Source: Streptomyces angustmyceticus (lineage in GTDB: Bacteria > Actinomycetota > Actinomycetes > Streptomycetales > Streptomycetaceae). From it: a stretch of 64,000 bases of DNA. The DNA lies in contig NZ_CP082945.1 in assembly GCF_019933235.1 (NCBI RefSeq), forward strand, positions 248,001-312,000. Direction: 5' to 3'. The position numbers were made by a program, and so were the translations under genes. Below are positions 16,831 to 25,851 of this stretch, one piece after another (the first letter of the stretch is position 1; the number at the start of each line of letters is the position of its first letter). A model generated the notes under the pieces. That model ran no database searches, was not told the origin of the DNA, and worked only from the letters and a program-made list of their open reading frames with translations.

Positions 16831-17673
16831 ATGCCATCGACTACCGCGCTACCGCACATCGGACGACGCACCGCCCGGCGCGCCGCGCGCAGCCCGGCGG
16901 TCCGGGCCGCGGCGCGCGGTGGTTTCGCGGCCCGGGGCGTGATCTACCTGCTGGTGGGGGTGCTGGCACTGCGGATCGCGTTCGGCGACAGCGGCGAGCA
17001 GGCCGACCGGGGCGGAGCGCTGGCCGAGATCGCCGCCCGGCCGTTCGGCAGCGTGCTGATATGGGCGCTCGGCCTGGGGCTGGCGGGGATGGCGCTGTGG
17101 CGGCTGTCCGAGGCGGCCTTCGGCGCGGCCGGACCCGAGGGCCACAAGACCGGGACGCGGCTGCTCTCGCTCGCGCGCTGCGTCTTCTACGGCGTGGTGT
17201 CGTTCTCCGTGCTGTCCTTCGCGGCAGGGGAGAAGGGCAGCGGCAGCGGCGCGAGCGACCAGCAGTCCCGGGACGCCACGGCCACGGCGCTGGACCTGCC
17301 CGGCGGCCCGTGGCTGGTGGGCGCGGCGGGAGCGGGCATCGCCGTGGCCGGCATCTGGATCGCGGTGCGGGCCGCGCGGCGCTCGTTCCACAAACACCTC
17401 GACCGGAGCGGGATGTCGCGGCCCGTCAGGCGCGGGGTCGATGTCCTCGGCGTAGCGGGCGGTGCCGCCCGTGGCGGGGTGTTCGCGGTGGCCGGCACCT
17501 TCGTCGTCAAGGCCGCGGTGAGCTACGACCCCGACCGCGCCAAAGGCATGGACGACACGCTCCGCTCCCTCGCCGACACCTCGTTCGGCCCCTGGCTGCT
17601 GGCCGCGATCGCCGCGGGACTCGCGCTGTTCGGCCTCTTCTCGTTCGCCATGGCCCGCTGGCGGAACATCTGA
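16831..17673 (+). CDS. DUF1206 integral membrane protein
   Basis: 280 residues with about six transmembrane helices in three similar pairs. Each pair begins with a GFAARGVIYLLVG-like stretch (residues about 30, 110-125, 215-225), which is the DUF1206 triple-repeat pattern. Function is unknown in the family. TGGAGG lies 5 bases before the ATG at 16831. The next gene is 81 bp downstream on the same strand and may be co-transcribed. Confidence 0.85.
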   Translation: MPSTTALPHIGRRTARRAARSPAVRAAARGGFAARGVIYLLVGVLALRIAFGDSGEQADRGGALAEIAARPFGSVLIWALGLGLAGMALWRLSEAAFGAAGPEGHKTGTRLLSLARCVFYGVVSFSVLSFAAGEKGSGSGASDQQSRDATATALDLPGGPWLVGAAGAGIAVAGIWIAVRAARRSFHKHLDRSGMSRPVRRGVDVLGVAGGAARGGVFAVAGTFVVKAAVSYDPDRAKGMDDTLRSLADTSFGPWLLAAIAAGLALFGLFSFAMARWRNI

Positions 17674-17754
17674 ACCGGCTCGTTCCGGACACCGTCCCGC
17701 AGAATCGTCCCGGGACGTCCGGCACCCCTCCCCCACGACAGGAGCACCCTTCGC

Positions 17755-18081
17755 ATGACCGAGACCCATCAGAACGCCCCGGCCGCACGCGCCGCGTACC
17801 GCGCCGAGGTCTTTGTGCGCAACGGCCGCTGGCACCTCGAAGTCGCCAGTCTCGACAGCGAACCCGACACCGGTGACACCGAGGCCCTGCTCGTCACGCT
17901 GTGGCCCGTCGAGGAGACGCCCGACGGCAGCGGCTTCCCCGCCGCGTCCCTCGGCGCGCAACTGCTCGACAACGGCTTCACCCTCGCCGACCCCGGGCGG
18001 GGCACCGGCGGCTGGACGCCCACGGGCGAGGAGGGGCACTACGCCGCGTCGTGCTGTGCGACGGACGAGGCGCCCGCCTGA
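17755..18081 (+). CDS. small hypothetical protein (108 residues)
   Basis: The product is acidic and soluble with no signal peptide or membrane segment. It reads as a small mixed alpha/beta domain (AYRAEVFVRNGRWHLEVASL and QLLDNGFTLADPG). Two adjacent cysteines (AASCCATDE) lie near the C-terminus. The family was not recognised. GACAGGAGC precedes the ATG. A strong two-way hairpin follows, closing this rightward block of genes. Confidence 0.7.
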   Translation: MTETHQNAPAARAAYRAEVFVRNGRWHLEVASLDSEPDTGDTEALLVTLWPVEETPDGSGFPAASLGAQLLDNGFTLADPGRGTGGWTPTGEEGHYAASCCATDEAPA

Positions 18082-18106
18082 CCGGACGGGCCGCCGAACG
18101 CGGAGA

Positions 18107-18157
18107 GACGGCCCGGAGGGGCGGGCACGGGCACGCCGCCCGCCCCTCCGGGCCGTC
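18107..18157. terminator. bidirectional hairpin terminator
   Basis: A perfect 19-bp inverted repeat (18107-18125 with 18139-18157, arm starting GACGGCCCGGAGGGG) and a 13-base loop lie between two convergent genes, ending only 3 bases from the peptidase stop codon. It should serve both. Confidence 0.88.
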
Positions 18158-18160
18158 GTG

Positions 18161-19963
18161 TCAGCCGGTCTGCAGGGTCGCGTCGTCGACGACGAAGCTG
18201 CTCTGGAGGCTGGAGTCCTCGGTGGCGGTGAAGGTCAGCGTGATCCGCTGGCCGGCGTACCGGCTCAGGTCCAGGGAGCGCTGGGTGTAGCCGCTGGACG
18301 CGTCGGTGTTGGAGAGGGTCGTCAGGGTGGTGCTGCCCACCATGACCTTGAAGGTGTCGTAGGCGGTGCGGTCGGTCTCGTCGGTGTCGATGTGCAGCCA
18401 GTACGTCAGGGTGGCCTTGCTGCATCCGGCGGGCACGGTCACCGACTGGCTGAGGGTGTCGGTGGCGGAGGAGCCGTAGCCGCCGAGCCAGGCGAAGCGG
18501 CTGCCGCTGTGGGCGGACTGGCCGGCGTGGGCGCCGATCGCGCCGGTGTCACCGGTCCAGGGGGTGGTGCCGTTCTCGAACCCGCCGTTGGCGAGGAGCT
18601 GTTGGGCGGTGCAGCCGCCGGCGCCCTTGATCGTCAGGGTGTACGGCGTGGTGTGGGTGACGGACCCGGTGCCGGTGACGGTGAGGGGGTAGGTGCCGGG
18701 CGCCGCGCCCGACGTCGTGGCGAGGGTCATGGTGGAGCTGCCGCCGGAGGTGACCGAGGCGGGGCTGAAGGAGACGGTCACACCGGCCGGAGCGCCCGAG
18801 GCCGACAGCGTCACCGTCTGGGCGGATCCGCTGGTGGTGGCCGTGGAGATGGTGCTGGTGGTCGAGGCGCCGGGGTCGACGCTGCCGGCGGCGGGGCCGG
18901 CGGTCAGGGAGAAGTCGTTCGCCGGTGCGGTGTCGGTGACGGCGACCTTCCAGAGGGTGGCGGCGATGCCGTCGACGCTGCGGTCGAGCCCGGTGGCGTT
19001 GATGTTGCTGGTGGTGTCGCAGGACTGGTGGTAGCAGGAGTCGTAGGCGCGGTTCGCGGTGCCGCCCCACTTGGCCGCCTGCGCGGAGGTCTTCCGGGCA
19101 CTGGCGCCCATCGCGTATCCGGAGGTGGGGATGCCCGCCTGCTCGAAGGAGTAGTCGTCGGAGCGTCCTGCGCCCTCGGTGTTCTCCTCGGGCTGGAGGC
19201 CCAGTGAGTCCCAGTACGCCTTCATCGGCTGGGCGGCCGCCGAGGTCAGGTGGTTGATGAAGTAGCCGCCGTTGAGCGAGGCGATCATGTCGAAGTTGTA
19301 GTACGCCTTGATCTTCGACCGCTCGGCGGAGGAGAGGGAGCCCACGTAGAAGTCGGAGCCGTTGAGGCCCTGTTCCTCGTCCGTCCACCAGCCGAAGCGG
19401 ACGCGGGCCGCCATGGCGGGGTGCTGCTGGGCGAGGGTGAGTGCCGTTTCCAGCAGCGCGGCGGAGCCGGAGCCGTTGTCGTTGATGCCCGGTCCCGCGC
19501 CGACGCTGTCGAGGTGCGAGCCGAACATGTAGACCTTGCCGGCGTCGCCCTGCGGCCATTCGGCGATCAGGTTGGGGCCGGCGCCGGTGGCGCAGCCGGA
19601 GGTGCAGGGCTGTTCGGTGACGGTGTAACCGGCGGCCTGCAGCTTGGCCTTGGCGTAGGCGACCGAGTCCCGGTAGCCCTGGCCGCTGGATTTGCGGGTG
19701 CCGCCGTTGCGGGCGGCGATGGCGTTCAGCTCGGTCAGATGCGCCTGGACCTTGGCCACGTCGATGTCGGGGGCTTCGGCGGCCCGGGTGCGGGCGGTGG
19801 TGTGGTGCGCGGCCCGGTCGACGGCCGATATCGCCCTGAGGGGCGGGTGGAGCGGCTGGGCGGCCTGCGGGGCGGCCGCAGCGGTGGGGGCGAGGGGCAG
19901 CACGGCTGCCTGGAGGGTGGCGGCGAGGGAGACGCCGGCCACCGCGAGTCTTCGGAACACCAT
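18161..19963 (-). CDS. secreted M28 family zinc aminopeptidase with C-terminal accessory domains
   Basis: 600 residues. A Sec signal peptide covers about residues 1-35 (ending TAAAAPQA). The M28 catalytic domain (about 70-345) has the two-zinc ligand motifs [41 protein letters not shown] and CYHQSCDT, like the secreted Streptomyces griseus aminopeptidase. An Ig-like beta domain (about 355-455) and a C-terminal carbohydrate-binding-like sandwich (about 460-600, [19 protein letters not shown]) follow. It releases amino acids from peptide N-termini outside the cell. AAGGAG lies only 2 bases before the ATG, so the next codon (GTG at 19960) may be the true start. Confidence 0.9.
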   Translation of the reverse strand: MVFRRLAVAGVSLAATLQAAVLPLAPTAAAAPQAAQPLHPPLRAISAVDRAAHHTTARTRAAEAPDIDVAKVQAHLTELNAIAARNGGTRKSSGQGYRDSVAYAKAKLQAAGYTVTEQPCTSGCATGAGPNLIAEWPQGDAGKVYMFGSHLDSVGAGPGINDNGSGSAALLETALTLAQQHPAMAARVRFGWWTDEEQGLNGSDFYVGSLSSAERSKIKAYYNFDMIASLNGGYFINHLTSAAAQPMKAYWDSLGLQPEENTEGAGRSDDYSFEQAGIPTSGYAMGASARKTSAQAAKWGGTANRAYDSCYHQSCDTTSNINATGLDRSVDGIAATLWKVAVTDTAPANDFSLTAGPAAGSVDPGASTTSTISTATTSGSAQTVTLSASGAPAGVTVSFSPASVTSGGSSTMTLATTSGAAPGTYPLTVTGTGSVTHTTPYTLTIKGAGGCTAQQLLANGGFENGTTPWTGDTGAIGAHAGQSAHSGSRFAWLGGYGSSATDTLSQSVTVPAGCSKATLTYWLHIDTDETDRTAYDTFKVMVGSTTLTTLSNTDASSGYTQRSLDLSRYAGQRITLTFTATEDSSLQSSFVVDDATLQTG

Positions 19964-20318
19964 GGCTCCTTGAGGGGTAGGGAGTGCTACCGACGGAGGT
20001 TCTGGTGGAGCGCCGGGTCGTTGCGGCGTCGTCGTCCTGCCCGCTTCGGCCCCGTGGGGAGGCGTCCGCACGACAGAAGGGCGACATGTCCATGACCCAG
20101 GCCGCCGTACCATCACACCGCGGCACCCACCGCGTCAACGGATGTCCCGGCGCAGCGCCGTGTTTGACGAAAAACGGCAGGTGGCGCCCGATAACCGGGC
20201 ACTTGGCCGGGTCCCCGGGCGGTGGGGGACGCCCCGGGCACGACGAACCCCCGCCCTGCGCACGGCAGGACGGGGGCGGTCGGGGACGTACCGGTGCGGG
20301 CGGGGGCCCGTCCGGTGT
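19964..20318 (-). promoter_or_regulatory. upstream region of the M28 peptidase gene
   Basis: 355 bases without a gene. The part near 19970-20100 should contain the peptidase promoter. The part near 20248-20276 holds the terminator of the upstream dehydrogenase operon. No other structure was recognised. Confidence 0.4.
20248..20276 (-). terminator. hairpin terminator of the dehydrogenase/hglS operon
   Basis: CCCCCGCCCTGC (20248-20259) pairs with 20265-20276 with one mismatch and a 5-base loop, 43 bases past the aldehyde dehydrogenase stop codon. Confidence 0.65.
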
Positions 20319-21848
20319 CTAGAGGAAGCTGACGTTCTGGGCGAGGGCGAGGCGGCTGGAGTAGTTGATGGTGTTGGTGGCGGAGCGCATGTAGGCGCGC
20401 CAGGCGTCGGAGCCGGATTCGCGGCCGCCGCCGGTCTCCTTCTCCCCGCCGAAGGCCCCGCCGATCTCGGCGCCCGAGGTGCCGATGTTGACGTTGGCGA
20501 TGCCGCAGTCGGAGCCCTCCGCGGACAGGAAGAGTTCGGCCTCCTGCTGGTCGCGGGTGAAGATGCTGGACGAGAGGCCCTGCGGGACGTCGTTGTGCAG
20601 TGCGATGGCCTCCTCCAGGGTCTCGTAGGTCTGCACGTACAGGATGGGGGCGAAGGTCTCCTCGCGGACGACGTCGGTCTGTTCGTCGACGCGGACGATG
20701 ACGGGTTCGACGTATCCGGCCCGGGGCGCGGCGTCGGCGAGGCGCCGGTTGCCGCCCGCGAGGATCTTGCCGCCCTCGGCCTGCGCCCGGGTGAGGGCGT
20801 CCTGCATGGTGTCCAGGGCGGCGGTGGAGATCAGCGGGCCGACGAGGGTGGTCTCGTCGAACGGGTCGCCGATGGGGAGCTTCTGGTAGGCGGCGGTCAG
20901 CCGGGCGATGAGGGTGTCGGCGATGTCGCGGTGGACGATGAGGCGCCGCAGGGTGGTGCAGCGCTGGCCCGCGGTGCCGGCCGCGGCGAAGACGATGCCC
21001 TGCACGGCGAGGTCGAGGTCGGCGGAGGGGGTGACCACGGCCGCGTTGTTGCCGCCGAGTTCGAGCAGGCTGCGTCCGAAGCGGGCGGCGACGCGGGGGC
21101 CGACCTCGCGTCCCATGCGGGTGGAGCCGGTGGCGCTGATCAGCGCGATACGGGGGTCGTCGACGAGCTTTTCGCCGACGGTGCGGTCGCCCAGCAGCAG
21201 GCGGTGCACATCGCGGGGGGCGCCGACGTCCTCGGCGGCCCGCGCCAGCAGCCGGTCGCAGGCGAGCGAGATCAGCGAGGTGAGCTCCGAGGGCTTCCAG
21301 ATCACGGTGTCACCGCAGGCCAGCGCGACGGCGGTGTTCCACGACCACACCGCGGCGGGGAAGTTGAACGCGGAGATCACGCCCACCACGCCGAGCGGGT
21401 GCCAGGTCTCGGCGAGCCGGTGGCCGGGGCGCTCGGAGGCGATCGTGCGGCCGTAGAGCTGACGGGACAGGCCGACGGCGAAGTCGCAGATGTCGATCAT
21501 CTCCTGGACCTCGCCGAGCGCCTCGGAGCGGATCTTGCCCGCTTCGATGGTGATGAGGTCGGCCAGCTCACCCTTGTGGTCGCGCAGCAACTCACCCAGG
21601 CGGCGCACCAGTTCACCGCGGCGGGGCGCGGGGGTGGTGCGCCAGGCGAGGAACGCCTCGCGGGTGGCGGCGACGGCCTCCTCGGTGCCGGCGGCGGTGG
21701 CCGCGCGCAGGCCGAAGAGGTCCTCGCCGGTGATCGGGCTGCGGGCGGCGAAGTCATCGCCCTCCGGGACGGTGACGCCGAGGGCGGCGAGGCCGGCGCG
21801 GGCACGGGTGCGCAGGTCCTCGGTGGTGGGGAGGATGGTGCGGGTCAT
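20319..21848 (-). CDS. aldehyde dehydrogenase, ALDH7-type (piperideine-6-carboxylate / aminoadipate semialdehyde dehydrogenase)
   Basis: 509 residues. The ALDH7 signature is visible: ISAFNFPAAVWSWN, the general-base Glu in LLELGGNNAAVV and the catalytic Cys in GTAGQRCTTLRR. The C-terminus has AFGGEKETGGGRESGSDAWR. ALDH7 members (AmaB/Pcd/antiquitin) oxidise 2-aminoadipate 6-semialdehyde, which is in equilibrium with piperideine-6-carboxylate, to 2-aminoadipate with NAD(P). The operon with an HglS homologue supports the lysine route over other ALDH roles. It is the last gene of a three-gene leftward operon, 45 bp after hglS. Confidence 0.87.
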   Translation of the reverse strand: MTRTILPTTEDLRTRARAGLAALGVTVPEGDDFAARSPITGEDLFGLRAATAAGTEEAVAATREAFLAWRTTPAPRRGELVRRLGELLRDHKGELADLITIEAGKIRSEALGEVQEMIDICDFAVGLSRQLYGRTIASERPGHRLAETWHPLGVVGVISAFNFPAAVWSWNTAVALACGDTVIWKPSELTSLISLACDRLLARAAEDVGAPRDVHRLLLGDRTVGEKLVDDPRIALISATGSTRMGREVGPRVAARFGRSLLELGGNNAAVVTPSADLDLAVQGIVFAAAGTAGQRCTTLRRLIVHRDIADTLIARLTAAYQKLPIGDPFDETTLVGPLISTAALDTMQDALTRAQAEGGKILAGGNRRLADAAPRAGYVEPVIVRVDEQTDVVREETFAPILYVQTYETLEEAIALHNDVPQGLSSSIFTRDQQEAELFLSAEGSDCGIANVNIGTSGAEIGGAFGGEKETGGGRESGSDAWRAYMRSATNTINYSSRLALAQNVSFL

Positions 21849-21893
21849 GGTGCTCCCTAGGGGTGTTGAGGGGTGCGGGTGGCGGGCCGGGGG

Positions 21894-23285
21894 TCAGACG
21901 GGTGTGCCGTCGAGGCCGAGTTCGCGGGTGACCTGTGCCAGGGAGCGGTTCTGCTGCTCCTCGTAGAGGTCGAAGGGGTCGAGGACGTCGCGGCCGAGGA
22001 CGCCGGAGAGCCAGGCGCTGTCGTAGGCGGCCCCCTGCCGGTCGTTGTTCCGGGAGCCCTCCTCGCTGAGGTTGGACTGGAAGATGCCGGCGGCCGAGCG
22101 GGGCAGGAAGTCCTCGTAGACGAGGGGTTCGGCCCGGATCCAGCCCTGTTCCAGCAGGTCGCCGAGGCCGGCGGGCGGCCGGCTTCCGTCGCGCGGCCGG
22201 TCGGGCGCGACGTGGTAGGTGAAGTGCGCCAGGCACTGTGCGGCGAGCCCCTGCTCGCTGTCGGGGATCTCCTGTGCCCACAGGTCGCGGGCGAGCCGGT
22301 CCCGGTCGGGCCGGGGCAGCCCGGCGGCCGCCTCGTCGACGCGGGCGAGCAGCCGGTCGTAGCGGGCCCGGCCGGTGCGGCTGAGGGCGATACCGCGGGC
22401 CTCGACCTCGCCGAAGCGCACCCGCAGCGCCCCGCTGATCACGCTGCCGTCCGGGGTGCGCAGCGCGCGGGGCTCGGCGAGCGCGCGGAAGGAGGTCTGG
22501 CGCAGCAGGACGTCGGGGCCCTTCCAGCGGGGCGGCCCCTGAATGGTGTCGATCATCTCGATGCCGCGCTCGGTCATCCGCCGGTACAGCTCGTCGATGT
22601 CCAGGACGCGCGGGGTGAGGTGGTTGATGTGGGTGCTGCGGACGCCGCCGATGTCGGCGGCGACGGCGGAGACCCGCTCCAGCGTGCGGTACCACGCCTG
22701 GTCGACGGGCTCGGGGGACAGTTCGAAGGCCCGCACGGCGAGGTGCAGGAACCGTTCGGCGTCCGCCTCGGAGAGTTCCCCGGCGCCCTCCGCGCGGTCG
22801 GCGAGGTCCAGCAGTTCCGGGGGGAACAGCTCGCGCCCGTCGAGGAAGTTCTCCAGGCGGGCCCGCAGGTCGGGGTCGAAGAACCGGGGGTCGGCGGGGG
22901 TGAGCAGGGAGGTGAAGACGCGGAAGGGGTTGCGGGCCAGCTCCTCGCCGTCGACGGGTCGGAACGCGGTCGACACGACGGGGACCGCGCTGGCGGCGGC
23001 CTCCCGCAGGTCGTAGAAGCCGACCGGACGCAGGCCCAGGGCGCCGAAGACGCGGGCGACCTGGCGGAGTTCCTCCGGTGTGCCGACGCGGATGGCGCCG
23101 TGCCGCTCCGCGGTGACCCGGCCGATGGAGCCCAGGCGCTCGGCGTCGGCGCCGCGGGCCCGCAGCACGTCCTCGTTGACCTCGCGGGAGACGTCCACGA
23201 GCGTGGTGTAGGCGGGCACCTCCCGCCCGTACATGTCCGAGAGCCGCTGGGCGAACGCGGCGCGCAGGTGCCACTGGCTGATCAT
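21894..23285 (-). CDS. hglS: 2-oxoadipate dioxygenase/decarboxylase (HglS, DUF1338/VOC family)
   Basis: 463 residues, the usual length of HglS/YdcJ. The enzyme turns 2-oxoadipate into D-2-hydroxyglutarate with Fe(II) and oxygen. The N-terminus LRAAFAQRLSDMYGREVPAY is characteristic of DUF1338. Probable iron ligands are the histidines of RHGAIRVGT and THINHLTPR and the Glu of GEVEARGIAL. The ATG at 23285 has GAAGGAAGG about 10 bases upstream. It lies between an FAD oxidoreductase and an ALDH7 gene, the context known for bacterial lysine catabolism. Assignment is from family pattern; activity is inferred. Confidence 0.88.
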   Translation of the reverse strand: MISQWHLRAAFAQRLSDMYGREVPAYTTLVDVSREVNEDVLRARGADAERLGSIGRVTAERHGAIRVGTPEELRQVARVFGALGLRPVGFYDLREAAASAVPVVSTAFRPVDGEELARNPFRVFTSLLTPADPRFFDPDLRARLENFLDGRELFPPELLDLADRAEGAGELSEADAERFLHLAVRAFELSPEPVDQAWYRTLERVSAVAADIGGVRSTHINHLTPRVLDIDELYRRMTERGIEMIDTIQGPPRWKGPDVLLRQTSFRALAEPRALRTPDGSVISGALRVRFGEVEARGIALSRTGRARYDRLLARVDEAAAGLPRPDRDRLARDLWAQEIPDSEQGLAAQCLAHFTYHVAPDRPRDGSRPPAGLGDLLEQGWIRAEPLVYEDFLPRSAAGIFQSNLSEEGSRNNDRQGAAYDSAWLSGVLGRDVLDPFDLYEEQQNRSLAQVTRELGLDGTPV

Positions 23286-23313
23286 CGGCGGGTCGTCCTT
23301 CCTTCGGGGGGAT

Positions 23314-24483
23314 TCACACCACGTGGATTTCGGGGCGGGTCTCGGCGCCGGTGGTGAAGCGGTCGGCGCCGAAGGGGGTGACGTCGAGGAACGGGGTGCG
23401 CTCCAGGTGGAGGTCGCGCACGATCTCGCCGACGGCCGGTGCCTGCAGGAAGCCATGGCCGGAGAACCCGGTGGCGTACAGGAAGTTGTGCGGTGTACCG
23501 GCGCGGCCGATCAGTGCGTTGTGGTCCGGGGTGACCTCGTACAGTCCGGCCCAGCCGCCGTTGGTCTCCATGTCGGCGAGGGCGGGGGCCCTGCGCCGGG
23601 CGGCGGCGCGGAACAGGGTGAGCCAGTCCGGTGTCCAGGTGGTGTCGAAGCCGTCGGCCTGGCCTGGGTCGGCGAGGCCGAACAGCAGGCCGTCGTCGCT
23701 GTTGTGGAAGTAGGCCGTCGAGTCGAAGTCGATGGTGAAGGGGATGCGCGGGGCGGGCGGCGCGAGCGGCACGGTGAAGGCCAGCTGGCGGCGCACCGGG
23801 CGCACGGGGAGGTGGACACCTGCCATCTCACCGAGCCGCGCGGACCAGGCGCCCGCGGCACAGATGACGGTGGAGCAGGTGATCCGGCCGTGATCGGTGT
23901 GGACGGCCGTGACCCGGTCTCCCGTGGTGTCGAGGCCGGTGACGGTGGTGTGCGTGGCGAAGGCGGCGCCGGCCCGGGCGGCGGCGCGTGCGTAGCCGCG
24001 GACCGCGAGTCCGGGCCGGGCGTGGCCGTCGGTCGGCGAGTAGGCGGCGGCCACCAGCCCGTCGGTGGTGACGTAGGGGCACAGCCGATGTGCCTCGTGG
24101 GGGCCGATGATGCGGCTGGGGACGCCGAGTTCGTTCTGGATCCGGACCGAGGTCTCGAAGTCGGCGGCCTGCCGCTCGCTGGTGAGCAGGAAGAGGTAGC
24201 CGACGTCGTCCAGCCGGATGTCGGCGCCGGGGCGCTGTCCGAAGTCCTGCCAGGCCCGCAGACTCCTGCTGCCCAGCGCGATGTTGAGCGGGTCGGAGAA
24301 CTGCGCCCGCACCCCGCCGATCGGCTTGCCCGAGCTGCCGCTGCCCAGTTCGCCGCGCTCGATGACGACGATGTCGGTCACCCCGGCCTCGGCCAGGTGG
24401 AAGGCGATGCTGGTGCCCATCACACCGCCGCCGACGATCACGACGTCGGCAGTCGGCGGCACGGTGCGGGAGGTGGATGACAT
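23314..24483 (-). CDS. FAD-dependent amino acid oxidase (DAO/sarcosine-oxidase-beta-like; possibly L-pipecolate oxidase)
   Basis: 389 residues. The N-terminal dinucleotide-binding motif is VVIVGGGVMGTSIAFHLAE, followed by the FAD contact VIERGELGSGSSG. The C-terminal DAO element is DHNALIGRAG...LYATGFSGHGFLQAPAVGE. The family oxidises secondary or primary amines of amino acids. In this operon the best guesses are pipecolate to piperideine-6-carboxylate (an AmaA-like step) or oxidation of another lysine-derived amine. The ATG at 24483 is used; a TTG at 24489 has better spacing from GGAAGG and is an alternative. First gene of the operon, divergent from a LysR gene. Confidence 0.82.
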   Translation of the reverse strand: MSSTSRTVPPTADVVIVGGGVMGTSIAFHLAEAGVTDIVVIERGELGSGSSGKPIGGVRAQFSDPLNIALGSRSLRAWQDFGQRPGADIRLDDVGYLFLLTSERQAADFETSVRIQNELGVPSRIIGPHEAHRLCPYVTTDGLVAAAYSPTDGHARPGLAVRGYARAAARAGAAFATHTTVTGLDTTGDRVTAVHTDHGRITCSTVICAAGAWSARLGEMAGVHLPVRPVRRQLAFTVPLAPPAPRIPFTIDFDSTAYFHNSDDGLLFGLADPGQADGFDTTWTPDWLTLFRAAARRRAPALADMETNGGWAGLYEVTPDHNALIGRAGTPHNFLYATGFSGHGFLQAPAVGEIVRDLHLERTPFLDVTPFGADRFTTGAETRPEIHVV

Positions 24484-24611
24484 GGACAAGAGGCCGATCC
24501 CTTCCGGAGGCCGGCGCCTGCGCCGGGGGTGTCGGTCCGGCGCGTGGCGGGGCTGTCAGTGCATGGCGAGAAGAGCTGATCAGCTAGCTGCCCGTCATCG
24601 TGCAGCACACC

Positions 24612-24635
24612 AACCGTTGACGTCTACGAACAGTT
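24612..24635. promoter_or_regulatory. candidate LysR binding site between the FAD oxidase and lysR genes
   Basis: AACCGTT (24612-24618) and AACAGTT (24629-24635) are matching AACnGTT half-sites 17 bp apart in the divergent promoter region. Each is itself nearly palindromic. The place and spacing fit LysR-type control of both directions. Confidence 0.5.
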
Positions 24636-24663
24636 AGTGCGTCTGATCTATTACGATCTCTAT

Positions 24664-25590
24664 ATGGACTGGACGAGTGCCCAGCTGCGGTCCCTGGTGG
24701 AGCTGACCAGGCGCGGCACGATCACCGCGGCGGCACAGGCCCTTGGATACACGCCCGGTGGGGTCTCCCAGCAGATCGCCGCGCTGGAGAAAGCGGCCGG
24801 TATGGAGCTGCTGCGGCGGGTCGGGCGGCGGGTGGAGCTGACCGACGCCGGCCGGACGCTGGCATGCCACGCCGAGCGGATCCTGGCGACGGAGGCGGAG
24901 GCCGTCGAGGCGCTGGAGCGCACCCGGCACGAGATCTCCGGGGTGCTGCAGGTGGGCCTGTTCGCCACGGCGGCGGCCGAGATCCTGCCGCGGGCGCTGC
25001 AGGAGGTGCGGCGGGTGCATCCGGGGCTGACGGTGCACAGCCGTGACATGGACGTGGACGAGGTGCACGACGCGGTCGCGTCCGGAGCGGTGGACCTGGC
25101 GCTCGGCCTGGACTACCCGGACGTGCCGATTCCGCGCGAGCCCGCGCTGCAGGTGCGGCAGCTGTACCGCGAGCGCTTCTCGCTGGCGGTGCCCGCCGGG
25201 TCGCTGGACGGCCGCGAGGTGATCGGCCTGGCGGAGACCCAGGAGCTGGGGTGGATCCTGCCGTCGGCGGACAGCTACTACGGCCGCGCGGTGCGCACCG
25301 CGTGCCGGCGGGCGGGCGTCGAGCCCCGCGTCCGGCACGAGGTGACCGACACAGCCGCCACGCTGGCGCTCGTCGAGGCGGGGATCGGGGTGAGCACGGT
25401 GACGGATCTGATGCTGGGCCTGCGCGCCTCCCGTCTCGATGTCGTACGGCTGCGGGAGAAGGTCGAGCGGCACATCGTGGTGATGTGCCGTTCCTCCGTC
25501 GAGCACCGGCCGACGGTGGCGGCGTTGATCGACGTCCTGCGGGCGGTGTCCGAAGCCCGGCGCGGCCCGGCGGCCCGCCGCGATCCGTAG
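24664..25590 (+). CDS. LysR family regulator of the hglS operon
   Basis: 308 residues. The N-terminal winged helix is DWTSAQLRSLVELTRRGTIT, then AAAQALGYTPGGVSQQIAAL. The periplasmic-binding-like effector domain spans about 90-295. ATG 24664 gives the normal LysR N-terminus but has no good ribosome site, so it may be leaderless or start at the in-frame GTG 24637. It is divergent from the FAD oxidase/hglS/ALDH operon and just before an amino acid permease, so it probably senses a lysine-related metabolite. A weak hairpin (AACCCG...CGGGTT, 25615-25639) follows the stop. Confidence 0.86.
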   Translation: MDWTSAQLRSLVELTRRGTITAAAQALGYTPGGVSQQIAALEKAAGMELLRRVGRRVELTDAGRTLACHAERILATEAEAVEALERTRHEISGVLQVGLFATAAAEILPRALQEVRRVHPGLTVHSRDMDVDEVHDAVASGAVDLALGLDYPDVPIPREPALQVRQLYRERFSLAVPAGSLDGREVIGLAETQELGWILPSADSYYGRAVRTACRRAGVEPRVRHEVTDTAATLALVEAGIGVSTVTDLMLGLRASRLDVVRLREKVERHIVVMCRSSVEHRPTVAALIDVLRAVSEARRGPAARRDP

Positions 25591-25851
25591 GGCGGACCCC
25601 GGCCGCCGCTCCCCAACCCGCCTTCCCTCCGGCCGGGTTGGTCCGCCGCCACAACAAGATGCAGCATGCAGCAGAATCCGGACTTCTCGTGCTGCGGCCC
25701 GCCTCCACCAGCTCCGCTTGCCCTCAGCCACGCAAGTTGTCGCGCTGCGGTCCCTGTTGCCGGGGAGGATCGTGGGTGAGGGTTCGAGCAGTGGTGACCC
25801 CCGCCACGACGGTGGCCCGTCGTGCCGCCGTTGCCTGACAGGGAGCGAGCG